Source: Ampullimonas aquatilis
Lineage (GTDB): Bacteria; Pseudomonadota; Gammaproteobacteria; Burkholderiales; Burkholderiaceae_D
Length of the DNA stretch: 64,000 nucleotides
Assembly (NCBI RefSeq): GCF_049675895.1
Contig: NZ_CP183834.1
Location: 2,852,001 to 2,916,000 of the forward strand
Reading direction: 5' to 3'
Part shown: piece after piece, positions 1-8,006 of the stretch
Layout: the number at the start of each line of letters is the position of its first letter
How positions within the stretch are numbered: the stretch's first letter is position 1
Translations under genes and position numbers: made by a program
The notes under the pieces: model-generated
Told to the model about the DNA's origin: nothing
Databases searched by the model: none
Seen by the model: only the letters and a program-made list of their open reading frames with translations

Positions 1-189
1 TTAACTTTGGGCTATGCAGGTGTATATGGCTCTTTCTTACTATTTGCAAAACGTGCGTCTCTTAAATACAAAATACCTGCAAGAGATATTCTTGTTGAAT
101 TAGGAAGAAGAGGAATGGTTGGTGGGCAAGAAGATATGATTGAAGACACTGCATTGACTATAGCTCGAGAACGAGGAATTTTAGTATGA
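1..189 (+). CDS. dmpG: 4-hydroxy-2-oxovalerate aldolase, C-terminal end (partial)
   Basis: The reading frame is open from base 1 and ends at 189, so only about the last 62 residues lie in the window. The stretch LGYAGVYGSFLLFAKRAS, followed by ILVELGRRGMVGGQEDMI, is the characteristic C-terminus of DmpG/BphI-type aldolases. These split 4-hydroxy-2-oxovalerate into pyruvate and acetaldehyde and normally pair with the acylating acetaldehyde dehydrogenase DmpF, which would lie upstream. The stop overlaps the dmpH start by four bases (ATGA), which suggests translational coupling. The family call is firm. The catalytic N-terminal barrel residues cannot be checked because they are outside the window. 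Confidence 0.88.
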   Translation, partial: LTLGYAGVYGSFLLFAKRASLKYKIPARDILVELGRRGMVGGQEDMIEDTALTIARERGILV

Positions 190-974
190 AACTCAGTAAT
201 GGGCTAATCGCCAACTTAGCAGAAAGACTTGAATCATGTCAGCTAGAAGTTCGTGACACTGTCAAAATCACTGACGAACATCCAGATCTAGACTGGGAAG
301 ATGCTTATGCAGTTCAGGATGAAATTCTTAAAAGAAAACTTGAGAGAGGCCTAAGGATTATTGGACTAAAAGCTGGACTTACCTCTCATGCAAAAATGAA
401 ACAAATGGGTGTTAGCTCACCAGTATTTGGCTTCATGACAAATGATTACCTTGTTCAAGATGGTGGTGAAGTTCAAATGAATGAACTAATTCACCCAAAA
501 GTTGAACCTGAAATCGCATTTATTTTGAATAAATCACTAACTGGGCCAGGCTGCAGTATTGCGGATGTATTAAATGCCACAGCATTCGTTCTACCTGGTA
601 TTGAGGTTATTGATAGTCGTTACAAAGATTTCAAATTCGATTTAAAGAGTGTGGTTGCAGACAATACTTCTGCAACTCGCTTCGTTATTGGAGGAATTGC
701 ATCGCCAGTAAAAGGAATAGATTTAAGCACTCTTGGAGTAATCCTTGAAAAAAATGGGTCTTCTGTTGCTTATGGCGTTGGTGCAGCAGTTCTAGGCAAT
801 CCTGCTACTGCTGTAGCAATGTTAGCCAATCATCTTGCAGAACGCGGGAAAGAAATTCCTGCTGGGGCAATAGTACTTTCTGGCGGCATCACTGAAGCTG
901 TTTCTGTATCCAAAGGAGACGTCTTAACTCTTAAGGTACATGGAATGGGAAGTACCAGTATTCGGTTCATCTAA
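186..974 (+). CDS. dmpH: 2-oxo-3-hexenedioate (4-oxalocrotonate) decarboxylase
   Basis: A 262-residue protein of the hydratase/decarboxylase family, the usual length. It should decarboxylate 2-oxo-3-hexenedioate to 2-hydroxypenta-2,4-dienoate in the oxalocrotonate branch of catechol meta-cleavage. The sequence favours DmpH/XylI over the sister hydratase DmpE: IIGLKAGLTSHAKMKQMGV near residues 58-76, HPKVEPEI near 103-110 with the likely metal ligands E107 and E109, IEVIDSRY near 138-145, and the ending GSTSIRFI. It overlaps dmpG by four bases and is followed after 25 bases by the tautomerase gene, matching the dmpGHI order of known phenol operons. Codon use is AT-rich compared with genes beyond 4.5 kb, which suggests transfer. 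Confidence 0.88.
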   Translation: MKLSNGLIANLAERLESCQLEVRDTVKITDEHPDLDWEDAYAVQDEILKRKLERGLRIIGLKAGLTSHAKMKQMGVSSPVFGFMTNDYLVQDGGEVQMNELIHPKVEPEIAFILNKSLTGPGCSIADVLNATAFVLPGIEVIDSRYKDFKFDLKSVVADNTSATRFVIGGIASPVKGIDLSTLGVILEKNGSSVAYGVGAAVLGNPATAVAMLANHLAERGKEIPAGAIVLSGGITEAVSVSKGDVLTLKVHGMGSTSIRFI

Positions 975-999
975 TTCTTACTCTCACTAGGAGACATTA

Positions 1000-1191
1000 A
1001 TGCCTTTAGCACAAATCTTCATGATCAAAGGTCGTACTGAAGAACAAAAAAAAGCTGTTATTGAGAAAGTTACCGCGGCAATTGTAGAGGGCGCAGGTGC
1101 CCCGAAAGAGGCTGTACGAGTTTGGATTCAGGAAGTTCCAAATACGGACTGGGGTATAGCAGGTCAAACAGCAAAAGATCTTGGCAGATAA
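1000..1191 (+). CDS. dmpI: 4-oxalocrotonate tautomerase
   Basis: A 63-residue protein of normal length for the 4-OT family. It isomerises 2-hydroxymuconate to 2-oxo-3-hexenedioate, the substrate of the preceding decarboxylase. After removal of the initiator Met the N-terminal proline is the catalytic base. Arg11 and Arg39 of the mature chain are present in the expected places, and position 50 is Trp where the classical enzyme has Phe. A good ribosome site (CTAGGAGACA) lies just before the ATG. Third gene of the dmpG-dmpH-dmpI run. Confidence 0.9.
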   Translation: MPLAQIFMIKGRTEEQKKAVIEKVTAAIVEGAGAPKEAVRVWIQEVPNTDWGIAGQTAKDLGR

Positions 1192-1432
1192 GCATATCAC
1201 TCCACCTTATTCAAGTTAATTTCTTTACCTATTTATAAAGAGATTCTATGTTCCTCCTCCGGTTCTAGGCTTTGATTTCTTAATATCTCCAAGAATAAGA
1301 AGTTTGGATCCGGCTTTTTTAAATCTAAATCTAGCATTTATGATCTAAATAAAATTAATTATCTGAATCCACGTACTAAATAATAATTATTTTTCTTTTA
1401 TTAAAAATCGCTGTTGTGGTTCTGGAGACAAT

Positions 1433-2233
1433 ATGCTTATCAATAAGAATAACTTCAAGGATGTCCTCAAGCTAGAGGAAACCTTATATGGACTATGGGT
1501 GGCAGCAGGTGAAAATTTGAGCGCAGAAATATGCGCCAGCGCAGATTTTGACTGGTTATTAATTGACTCAGAACACGGCCCTAATGATTTACGTAGTATT
1601 TTCTCTCAACTGCAAGCAGTTGCACCTTACAAATCTCACCCAATAGTACGTCCACCTGAAGGCAATCCAGTTTTAATTAAACAATTGCTTGAAACAGGTG
1701 TTCAGACTTTACTGATTCCTATGGTTGAGTCAGCCGATCAAGCTACACATTTGGTAGAAGCAATGCGTTATCCACCTGATGGTATTCGAGGCGTAGGTAG
1801 CGCACTCGCTCGAGTATCTCGTTGGGGAAGAGTGGAAGATTATTTATCGAATGCAAATGATGAAATGTGCTTGTTAGTTCAAGTTGAAACAGTAAAAGGG
1901 TTTGAAGCGCTTGATGAAATACTAGAAATTGAGGGTGTTGATGGAGTTTTCTTTGGTTCAGCAGATCTTGCTGCATCCTATGGATCACTAGGACAGTCTT
2001 ATCACCCTAGTATCGTTAATAAAATATTAGATGGATTACAACGGGTTAAGGCTAAAGGAAAAGCAGGTGGAGTTCTTTGTACCGACAAAGAACTTAATGA
2101 GCAATATATTTCGGCTGGAGCCAAATTCGTTGCCGTAGGTGTTGACACATTGCTATTGGCGAACGCCACAAGCACTCTTTGTAAAAGTTACAAACTCAAA
2201 CAAAAGGAGCAAGTCACAAGTAAAGGTTATTAA
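1433..2233 (+). CDS. HpcH/HpaI-family class II pyruvate aldolase
   Basis: A 266-residue metal-dependent aldolase. Compared with HpaI, the key residues are all present and offset by three: base His48 in IDSEHGPND, Arg73 in IVRPPEGN, metal ligands Glu152 in VQVETVKG and Asp178 in FFGSADLA. The family cleaves 4-hydroxy-2-oxo acids such as 4-hydroxy-2-oxoheptanedioate to pyruvate plus an aldehyde. The true substrate cannot be read from the sequence; GarL-type aldaric acid aldolases share the fold. The gene sits between the meta-cleavage genes and a ferredoxin gene (2-base gap), behind a 241-base AT-rich spacer, with GGAGAC before its ATG. It would be a second aldolase beside DmpG. Confidence 0.82.
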   Translation: MLINKNNFKDVLKLEETLYGLWVAAGENLSAEICASADFDWLLIDSEHGPNDLRSIFSQLQAVAPYKSHPIVRPPEGNPVLIKQLLETGVQTLLIPMVESADQATHLVEAMRYPPDGIRGVGSALARVSRWGRVEDYLSNANDEMCLLVQVETVKGFEALDEILEIEGVDGVFFGSADLAASYGSLGQSYHPSIVNKILDGLQRVKAKGKAGGVLCTDKELNEQYISAGAKFVAVGVDTLLLANATSTLCKSYKLKQKEQVTSKGY

Positions 2234-2235
2234 TC

Positions 2236-2586
2236 ATGATTTATTTCAAGATAAATATAGAGAACAGTAATCTTACTTTCAAATGTGCCTCAGATCAGAC
2301 CATCTTAAGTGCTATTGAGCGCCTTGGAATAAAAGGAATTCCAATTGGCTGTCGTAGGGGTGGGTGTGGAGTTTGTCGAATTCAAATACTTGATGGATCA
2401 GTTACTAAAAAGGTGATGAGTCGTGAGCATATTAGTTCATTAGACGAAATATTGGGTCAAGTATTGGCATGCAGAGTACAACCAACCAGCGATCTTCTAA
2501 TTCGTATCACTGGAAAAATTGGAATAAAAATATTTAAGTCAGAACATATCTGCAAAGAAAAGTCTCTTACATTCTCCCATGAGTAA
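2236..2586 (+). CDS. 2Fe-2S ferredoxin, XylT/DmpQ-like
   Basis: A 116-residue plant-type ferredoxin. Cys39, Cys44, Cys47 and Cys79 give the CX4CX2CX31C spacing of a [2Fe-2S] cluster, in the context IPIGCRRGGCGVCRIQ and VLACRV. The pattern IPxGCRxGGCGxCR, followed by MSREH and a late ACRVQPTSDL stretch, resembles XylT/DmpQ. Those ferredoxins reactivate catechol 2,3-dioxygenase by reducing its oxidised iron. No extradiol dioxygenase is present in the window; it may lie upstream of base 1. The gene follows the aldolase after 2 bases, so they are probably co-transcribed. Confidence 0.82.
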   Translation: MIYFKINIENSNLTFKCASDQTILSAIERLGIKGIPIGCRRGGCGVCRIQILDGSVTKKVMSREHISSLDEILGQVLACRVQPTSDLLIRITGKIGIKIFKSEHICKEKSLTFSHE

Positions 2587-2762
2587 ACCACTCATTTTCT
2601 CATCAAAATAGTCATTAGATTATTACTTGACAATGAAGACTTTGAACGCGCAAGAATTAAATATCCACATTTCATCATCATCTAAAAATTCCTACTCTAA
2701 CTAAATTTATAAATAGCTTATTTGATTAATCATTTAAATATTAATCTCGGGAGACAGAAATA

Positions 2763-4043
2763 GTGCCGACAAATACTACACGCCGCGCTGTTCTTAAAAA
2801 AGGTATAGCTGCCGCAGTTACTTCTATCCCTTCACTAGGTTACTCATTGACAAAATCATTAAGTCAAGATTCATTCAAAATTGGCTATATTAGTCCACAA
2901 ACAGGCCCACTATCAGCTTTTGCAGAACCAGATTCTTTTACTCTAGAACAAATAAAAAAGATTACCACTAAAGGAATTATTTCTGGTGGAAAAAAATATA
3001 CGGTTGAAATCATTTATAAAGACTCACAATCAAATGCATTCAGAGCTGGTGCAATTGCAAGTGATTTAATTTTGAATGAGAAAGTTGACTTGATCTTAGC
3101 TTCGTCAACTCCAGTTACCACAAACCCTGTTGCAGACCAATGTGAACTTTATGGCGTACCTTGCATTACGAATGACACGCCCTGGCAGCCTTATTTTTTT
3201 GGACGACATGGCAATCCGAAACGAGGATTTAAATGGACATATCATTACTTTTGGGGATTAGAAGATATCGTTTCTACTTTTACTAATTTGTGGACCCAGA
3301 TTCCCACAAACAAAATGATTGGTACGCTTTGGCCAAACGATGATGATGGTATTGCTTGGGGTGATGCACGACTAGGTTTTCCTGCTGTACTTTCCTCTAA
3401 AGGCTTCAATATTATTGACAAAGGGCGTTTTCAGATTCCTAACATCGACTTCTCATCATTTATCACTGAGTTTCGTAAAACTGGTGTTGACATTATTACA
3501 GGTGTCATACCTCCTTCAGTTTTTACAAACTTCTGGAATCAGTCTGCGCAACAATCTTTTCACCCGAAAATAGTCACAGTTGCCAAAGCTACCGAGTTTC
3601 CTACGGCAATAGCCGCGTTTGGTGATCGAGCAATTGGTTTAACGGTAGAGCTGATGTGGAGCCCAGGTCATCCATTCAATTCAAGCCTAACAGGTCAAAC
3701 TTCACGGCAACTTGCAGACGAATACATGGCTGCAACTGGTCGTCCTTGGATGGTGACTTTGGGGTTCAAACATTCACTTTTTGAAGTTGCGATAGATAGC
3801 CTAAAACGTGCTGGCGGAAAAAATCCTGAAGCAATTAGGGATGCAATTTCTAACACGCAACTTAATACTGTTGTTGGTCCTATCAACTTTAAAGTCGGTC
3901 CTGTTCCCAACGTAGCAAAAACACTATTAGTGACCGGCCAATGGCAGAGACGAGGTAAAAACATTGATCTTGTGATTGTTGAGAATAGCCAGGCTCTATT
4001 GATTCCTAAACAAGCTGAACTCGAAGTGATCAAATACAACTAA
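2763..4043 (+). CDS. ABC transporter substrate-binding protein, LivK type, Tat signal
   Basis: A 426-residue periplasmic binding protein of the branched-chain amino acid/amide family (Peripla_BP_6). Translation likely starts at GTG 2763, with CGGGAG about nine bases upstream. The N-terminus holds a twin-arginine motif (TRRAVLKKG) and a hydrophobic stretch, so export by Tat is probable. The mature part starts near FKIGYISPQTGPLSAF, typical of the family. No permease or ATPase gene is adjacent. Its place at the end of a meta-cleavage cluster suggests uptake of an aromatic acid or related compound, which is an inference only. AT-rich like the rest of the cluster. Confidence 0.82.
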   Translation: MPTNTTRRAVLKKGIAAAVTSIPSLGYSLTKSLSQDSFKIGYISPQTGPLSAFAEPDSFTLEQIKKITTKGIISGGKKYTVEIIYKDSQSNAFRAGAIASDLILNEKVDLILASSTPVTTNPVADQCELYGVPCITNDTPWQPYFFGRHGNPKRGFKWTYHYFWGLEDIVSTFTNLWTQIPTNKMIGTLWPNDDDGIAWGDARLGFPAVLSSKGFNIIDKGRFQIPNIDFSSFITEFRKTGVDIITGVIPPSVFTNFWNQSAQQSFHPKIVTVAKATEFPTAIAAFGDRAIGLTVELMWSPGHPFNSSLTGQTSRQLADEYMAATGRPWMVTLGFKHSLFEVAIDSLKRAGGKNPEAIRDAISNTQLNTVVGPINFKVGPVPNVAKTLLVTGQWQRRGKNIDLVIVENSQALLIPKQAELEVIKYN

Positions 4044-4505
4044 CTTATTTTGATAGTTTCTGAAGGTCGTCGACTAAACAACAAATCCAGAGTTACTGAC
4101 TGAATTCAGTTATTTCCGATGTCAAAAGATATTTTTCACGTGTGATTACTTTTACACTAGCTATTAGCTTGCTAAAGATGTCAAATAAATTGCTTAAGTA
4201 ATGTTTTGACCATTGAACACTTTATAGTTTCTAAAACATTGGCCAAACAGATTACACGTCTTATGGTGGTCAACTTGAAAAGTTTAATACACATTGAGTA
4301 AAGTACTCTTCAGAGTCAGATTTTGATTGCCTCAATGAGCGGCATATCAACCAGCGACAGAAGTCCTTCTTCAAATTGCGTTAAAGTCTCGTTTATTATC
4401 TTTCTTTGACCCACTACCAGTTAAATATTTTTAACATTAGTTGCTTATGATTTAACTGATTATTAAGACAAACGTACTCTTAAACTGACTTTTTTAGCTT
4501 CTGTC
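4044..4505. other. gene-free AT-rich spacer at edge of catabolic cluster
   Basis: 462 bases with no credible reading frame, tRNA or insertion-sequence ends. It separates the AT-rich meta-cleavage block from genes of more usual composition, so it may contain the border of a transferred segment, but no attachment site or integrase remnant could be recognised. No convincing terminator hairpin with a T tract was found after the binding-protein gene. Confidence 0.5.
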
Positions 4506-5657
4506 ATGCATCGAATTATTGTTTTTGCCATTCCGATTTTTGCCTTACTGATCGCCATAGAATTTATTTACGGCTTGATCAAAAAGCATAATACGTATCG
4601 CTTTCATGACACCATCAGTAGTCTGAGTCAGGGTTTATTAAGTCAAGTCACTGCAGTCTGTACCCAGCTTTTTCAGATTGGCTTATACACCTTGATCTTT
4701 CCCCATGTGGCTCTGATTCATAACGAAAATTTGTGGGACTCTTGGTATGGCTGGTTGCTTGCCGTATTGCTTTACGATTTCTTTGATTATTGGCTGCATC
4801 GGGTAGGCCATAAAAGTGCTGTCTTCTGGGCGGCTCATGTTGTGCACCATCAAAGCAAACACTTTAATTTTTCGACTGCACTACGTCAGGAAAGTGCCTA
4901 TGCACTACTTGGCTGGATTTTTTACCTGCCACTTGCGGTAGCCGGTATTCCGCCGGAAATTTATGGGATTGCTGGATTAATTGTTTTGCTTTACCAATTC
5001 TGGATACACACCGAACATATTGGCAAGTTGGGCTGGTTTGATACCATTTTTTCAACCCCTTCCAACCATCGTGTTCATCACGCTGTCAATGATCGTTATA
5101 TTGATAAAAATTATGGTGCCATATTGATATTATGGGATCGGATGTTTGGTACCTTTGAGCCTGAAACCGAGCCATGCATTTATGGCACCCGACCAGCGTT
5201 GCGTGGTTGGGATCCACTCAACGCCATCATCCACGTCTATAGCGATCTGACCCGACAAATCGTACGAACCGACCGTTGGATAGACAAGTGCCGTATTCTG
5301 TTCAAGCCGCCAGGCTGGCAACCCATATCTCAAGATACGCCTCAAGATGACAGCAGAACATCTCTCACCAATATTGAGCCCGGTATCGAAACCAATGAAG
5401 ATATCCACGTACTGCAAATCAACCAATACTGGTCTGCAACGGTGCTGTTTGTGCTCAGTCTGGTTGCCGTAGGCTGGTTTCTCTGGTGTGCCGAAGATAT
5501 GAGCCTAACAGCGGATTATCTGGCAGCGACAGGTGCGTTTGGCGCACTCTGGGGCATTGGTGCCATACTTGATAACCGTTTAAGTGCAACAAGCGGCAGC
5601 TTAATCAGTATCCTGGCTACCTGTCTCACCTTTCTCTCCTGCCACATCAGGTCTTAA
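4506..5657 (+). CDS. Sterol desaturase / fatty acid hydroxylase superfamily membrane protein
   Basis: A 383-residue membrane protein with the histidine clusters of the di-iron hydroxylase family: HRVGH (98-102), HVVHH (111-115), HTEH (168-171) and HRVHH (188-192). Hydrophobic segments lie near residues 4-24, 45-70, 80-97, 132-165 and 318-337. The last approximately 75 residues form an extra hydrophobic C-terminal part after a polar linker (about 270-315). The family uses O2 and two irons to hydroxylate or desaturate lipids, or to cleave alkylglycerol ethers; the substrate here is unknown. The start has no strong ribosome site. The next gene begins close behind and may be co-transcribed. Confidence 0.85.
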   Translation: MHRIIVFAIPIFALLIAIEFIYGLIKKHNTYRFHDTISSLSQGLLSQVTAVCTQLFQIGLYTLIFPHVALIHNENLWDSWYGWLLAVLLYDFFDYWLHRVGHKSAVFWAAHVVHHQSKHFNFSTALRQESAYALLGWIFYLPLAVAGIPPEIYGIAGLIVLLYQFWIHTEHIGKLGWFDTIFSTPSNHRVHHAVNDRYIDKNYGAILILWDRMFGTFEPETEPCIYGTRPALRGWDPLNAIIHVYSDLTRQIVRTDRWIDKCRILFKPPGWQPISQDTPQDDSRTSLTNIEPGIETNEDIHVLQINQYWSATVLFVLSLVAVGWFLWCAEDMSLTADYLAATGAFGALWGIGAILDNRLSATSGSLISILATCLTFLSCHIRS

Positions 5658-5708
5658 TTGGTTTTTTCACGGACAATCAAATCACTGAATGTCCGAATCA
5701 TTATTTTC

Positions 5709-6473
5709 ATGGAATTTCATTATCTTATTTACCTGTTCGCTTTTTTTGCTGGTATGGTCGATGCCGCGGTAGGTGGCGGTGGTTTGATTCAGGTACCTGC
5801 ACTTTTTAATCTTTTCCCACAAGCAACACCTGCCACATTGCTTGGTACCAACAAGTTTGCCTCCATAGTAGGCACCAGTTTTTCGGCTCAACGTTATCTC
5901 AACAAAATCACCTTGTCCTGGCAAATATTTTTGCCTGCCATGTTCAGTGCCTTTCTGCTGTCCTATCTGGGCGCTAGCGCCGTTTCATTGATACCTCGTC
6001 AAACCATGCGCCCCATTGTCCTGGTATTGATGATGATGGTCACGATTTATACATTACACCGAAAAGATTTTGGCCTGACCCACGCCCCCCAAAATATCGG
6101 CCGCACTGAACAAATCAAGGCCATCATCATTGGTGGTGGCATTGGTTTTTATGATGGTATTTTTGGCCCTGGTACGGGCAGTTTTTTGATTTTCATGTTC
6201 ATTCGTTTTTTTGCAATGGACTTCCTACATGCGTCTGCCACCGCTAAATTGGTCAATTTGGCCACTAACGCGGCTGCGCTGTGCTACTTCATACCCAGCG
6301 GCAATGTTTTATTTGCCGTGGCGCTACCCATGGCGCTGGCCAATATGTTGGGCGCAGTCACCGGTACTTGGTTGGCGTTACGCCATGGTGCCAAATGGGT
6401 ACGTATTTTATTTTTGATTTTGGTGAGCCTACAGATCATTAAACTGTCATATGATGTTCTGATAGGCGTCTAA
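5709..6473 (+). CDS. TSUP-family (TauE/SafE, YfcA-like) membrane permease
   Basis: A 254-residue integral membrane protein of the sulfite exporter TauE/SafE family. The signature AGMVDAAVGGGGLIQVPAL sits in the first helix, and a second repeat carries GGGIGFYDGIFGPGTGSF, as expected for the internal duplication of this family. Members move sulfur-containing or organic anions; the substrate is not predictable here. I chose the ATG at 5709 because it gives the usual short N-terminus. An upstream TTG at 5658, right after the previous stop, would add 17 residues. It converges on fumC with a 12-base gap. Confidence 0.83.
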   Translation: MEFHYLIYLFAFFAGMVDAAVGGGGLIQVPALFNLFPQATPATLLGTNKFASIVGTSFSAQRYLNKITLSWQIFLPAMFSAFLLSYLGASAVSLIPRQTMRPIVLVLMMMVTIYTLHRKDFGLTHAPQNIGRTEQIKAIIIGGGIGFYDGIFGPGTGSFLIFMFIRFFAMDFLHASATAKLVNLATNAAALCYFIPSGNVLFAVALPMALANMLGAVTGTWLALRHGAKWVRILFLILVSLQIIKLSYDVLIGV

Positions 6474-6485
6474 ATGCACGATCAA

Positions 6486-7892
6486 TTATTTATCTTTTAA
6501 TGGACTACCGGTCATGTCTGCGGGTATCACCCAGGTATCAAACTCTTCTTCTGTCACATAACCTAAAGCCAATGCAGCAGCCTTAAGGGTTGTCCCTTCA
6601 TGATGGGCCTTTTTGGCAATGATGGCTGCCATGTCATAGCCAATATGTGGATTAAGTGCCGTGACCAGCATCAGTGACTCGTTCAGTAATTGTTCAATCC
6701 TTGGTAAATTGGCTTTGACACCACGCACACAATGCTGATTAAAACTGCTCATACCATCGGCAAGCAGTCGAATCGACTGCAACAGATTATGCGCAATCAT
6801 GGGACGATAAACATTGAGCTCAAAGTTGCCATTCGCACCACCGATATTGATAGCCACATCGTTACCAAAAACCTGGCAGCAAATCATCGTCAGTGCTTCA
6901 CACTGGGTGGGGTTTACCTTGCCCGGCATGATTGAACTGCCCGGTTCATTTTCAGGAATCAAAAGCTCACCCAAACCACAACGTGGGCCCGAAGCCAGCC
7001 AACGAATATCGTTAGCCACTTTCATCAGGCTTGCAGCTAGAGATTTAAGACTGCCATGTGTAGCAACCATGGCATCTGCACCTGCCATGACCGCAAATTT
7101 ATTGGGCGCTGTGATGAGTGGCAATCCGGTCAAATCGGCCAGCTCACTGGCCACCATTTCAGCAAACTTTGATGGCGCATTGAGCCCGGTTCCCACAGCA
7201 GTTCCACCCAAAGCTAATTCATAGAGTTCTGGCAAGGCTGCACGTATACGATAAATGGCATGATCAAGCTGTTGAACATAGGCTGAGAACTCCTGCCCCA
7301 GCGTTAACGGCGTGGCGTCTTGCAAATGGGTACGGCCAATTTTGACTATATCCTTGAAGTCCAGCATCTTGTCATGCAGCATATGTCGCAAAGCTACCAA
7401 ACCTGGCAACAGACTATCGGTAATACCAAGAGCGGCAGCAATATGCATTGCGGTCGGGAACACATCGTTGGACGATTGCGACATATTGACGTCATCATTG
7501 GGATGTACCAACCGTCCTTCACCACGCTTTCCCCCCAAAATCTCACTGGCGCGATTAGCGATGACCTCATTGAGGTTCATATTGGTTTGAGTTCCCGAGC
7601 CAGTCTGCCAGACTGACAAGGGAAACTGGCTGGCGTGATGACCGGCCAGTATTTCATCTATGGCCGCAATAATGGCTTTCACCTTATCTTCGGTCAACTT
7701 GCCCAGGTGGTGATTAACGTGCGCGGCGGCGCGCTTGATGAGCGCCAGAGCATGAATCAATTCAGGAGATTGGGTTTCACTGGAAATGGCAAAGTGCAGG
7801 ATAGATCGTTGGGTCTGAGCGCCCCATAAGGCAGAACTAGGGACTTCTATCGCGCCAAAAGAGTCATATTCGGTCCGTGTGGTGCAATTCAT
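6486..7892 (-). CDS. fumC: Class II fumarate hydratase
   Basis: A 468-residue enzyme that hydrates fumarate to L-malate in the TCA cycle. The signature GSSIMPGKVNPTQCEA, the substrate-binding TGSGTQTNMNLNEV and the SSNDVFPTAMH motifs are all present. I chose the ATG at 7892 because it begins MNCTTRTEYDSFGAIEVP like other FumC proteins and is preceded by a GGGGG ribosome site. A TTG 39 bases upstream is also in frame. Transcribed toward the TSUP gene and preceded by a terminator that belongs to the gene at 8007. Confidence 0.95.
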   Translation of the reverse strand: MNCTTRTEYDSFGAIEVPSSALWGAQTQRSILHFAISSETQSPELIHALALIKRAAAHVNHHLGKLTEDKVKAIIAAIDEILAGHHASQFPLSVWQTGSGTQTNMNLNEVIANRASEILGGKRGEGRLVHPNDDVNMSQSSNDVFPTAMHIAAALGITDSLLPGLVALRHMLHDKMLDFKDIVKIGRTHLQDATPLTLGQEFSAYVQQLDHAIYRIRAALPELYELALGGTAVGTGLNAPSKFAEMVASELADLTGLPLITAPNKFAVMAGADAMVATHGSLKSLAASLMKVANDIRWLASGPRCGLGELLIPENEPGSSIMPGKVNPTQCEALTMICCQVFGNDVAINIGGANGNFELNVYRPMIAHNLLQSIRLLADGMSSFNQHCVRGVKANLPRIEQLLNESLMLVTALNPHIGYDMAAIIAKKAHHEGTTLKAAALALGYVTEEEFDTWVIPADMTGSPLKDK

Positions 7893-7959
7893 GTGATGCC
7901 CCCGTCTGATGATCAGTTTGACTTCTGACAATCATAAGCCAATCTGATTCCCCTGGACG

Positions 7960-7988
7960 AAAAAAAAGCCTCTGACGAGGCTTTTTTT
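7960..7988 (-). terminator. Rho-independent terminator of the gene at 8007-9218
   Basis: A perfect hairpin with stem AAGCCTC/GAGGCTT, a four-base loop, and A and T runs on either side. It lies 18 bases beyond the stop of the minus-strand binding-protein gene and separates it from fumC. Confidence 0.85.
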
Positions 7989-8006
7989 CATAAGGAAAGA
8001 TCACGT

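Noticed and set aside
4044..4505. Border of a mobile element at the end of the AT-rich catabolic block
   Set aside because: No integrase, transposase remnant, tRNA end or clear direct repeat was found, so only a change in base composition is reported.
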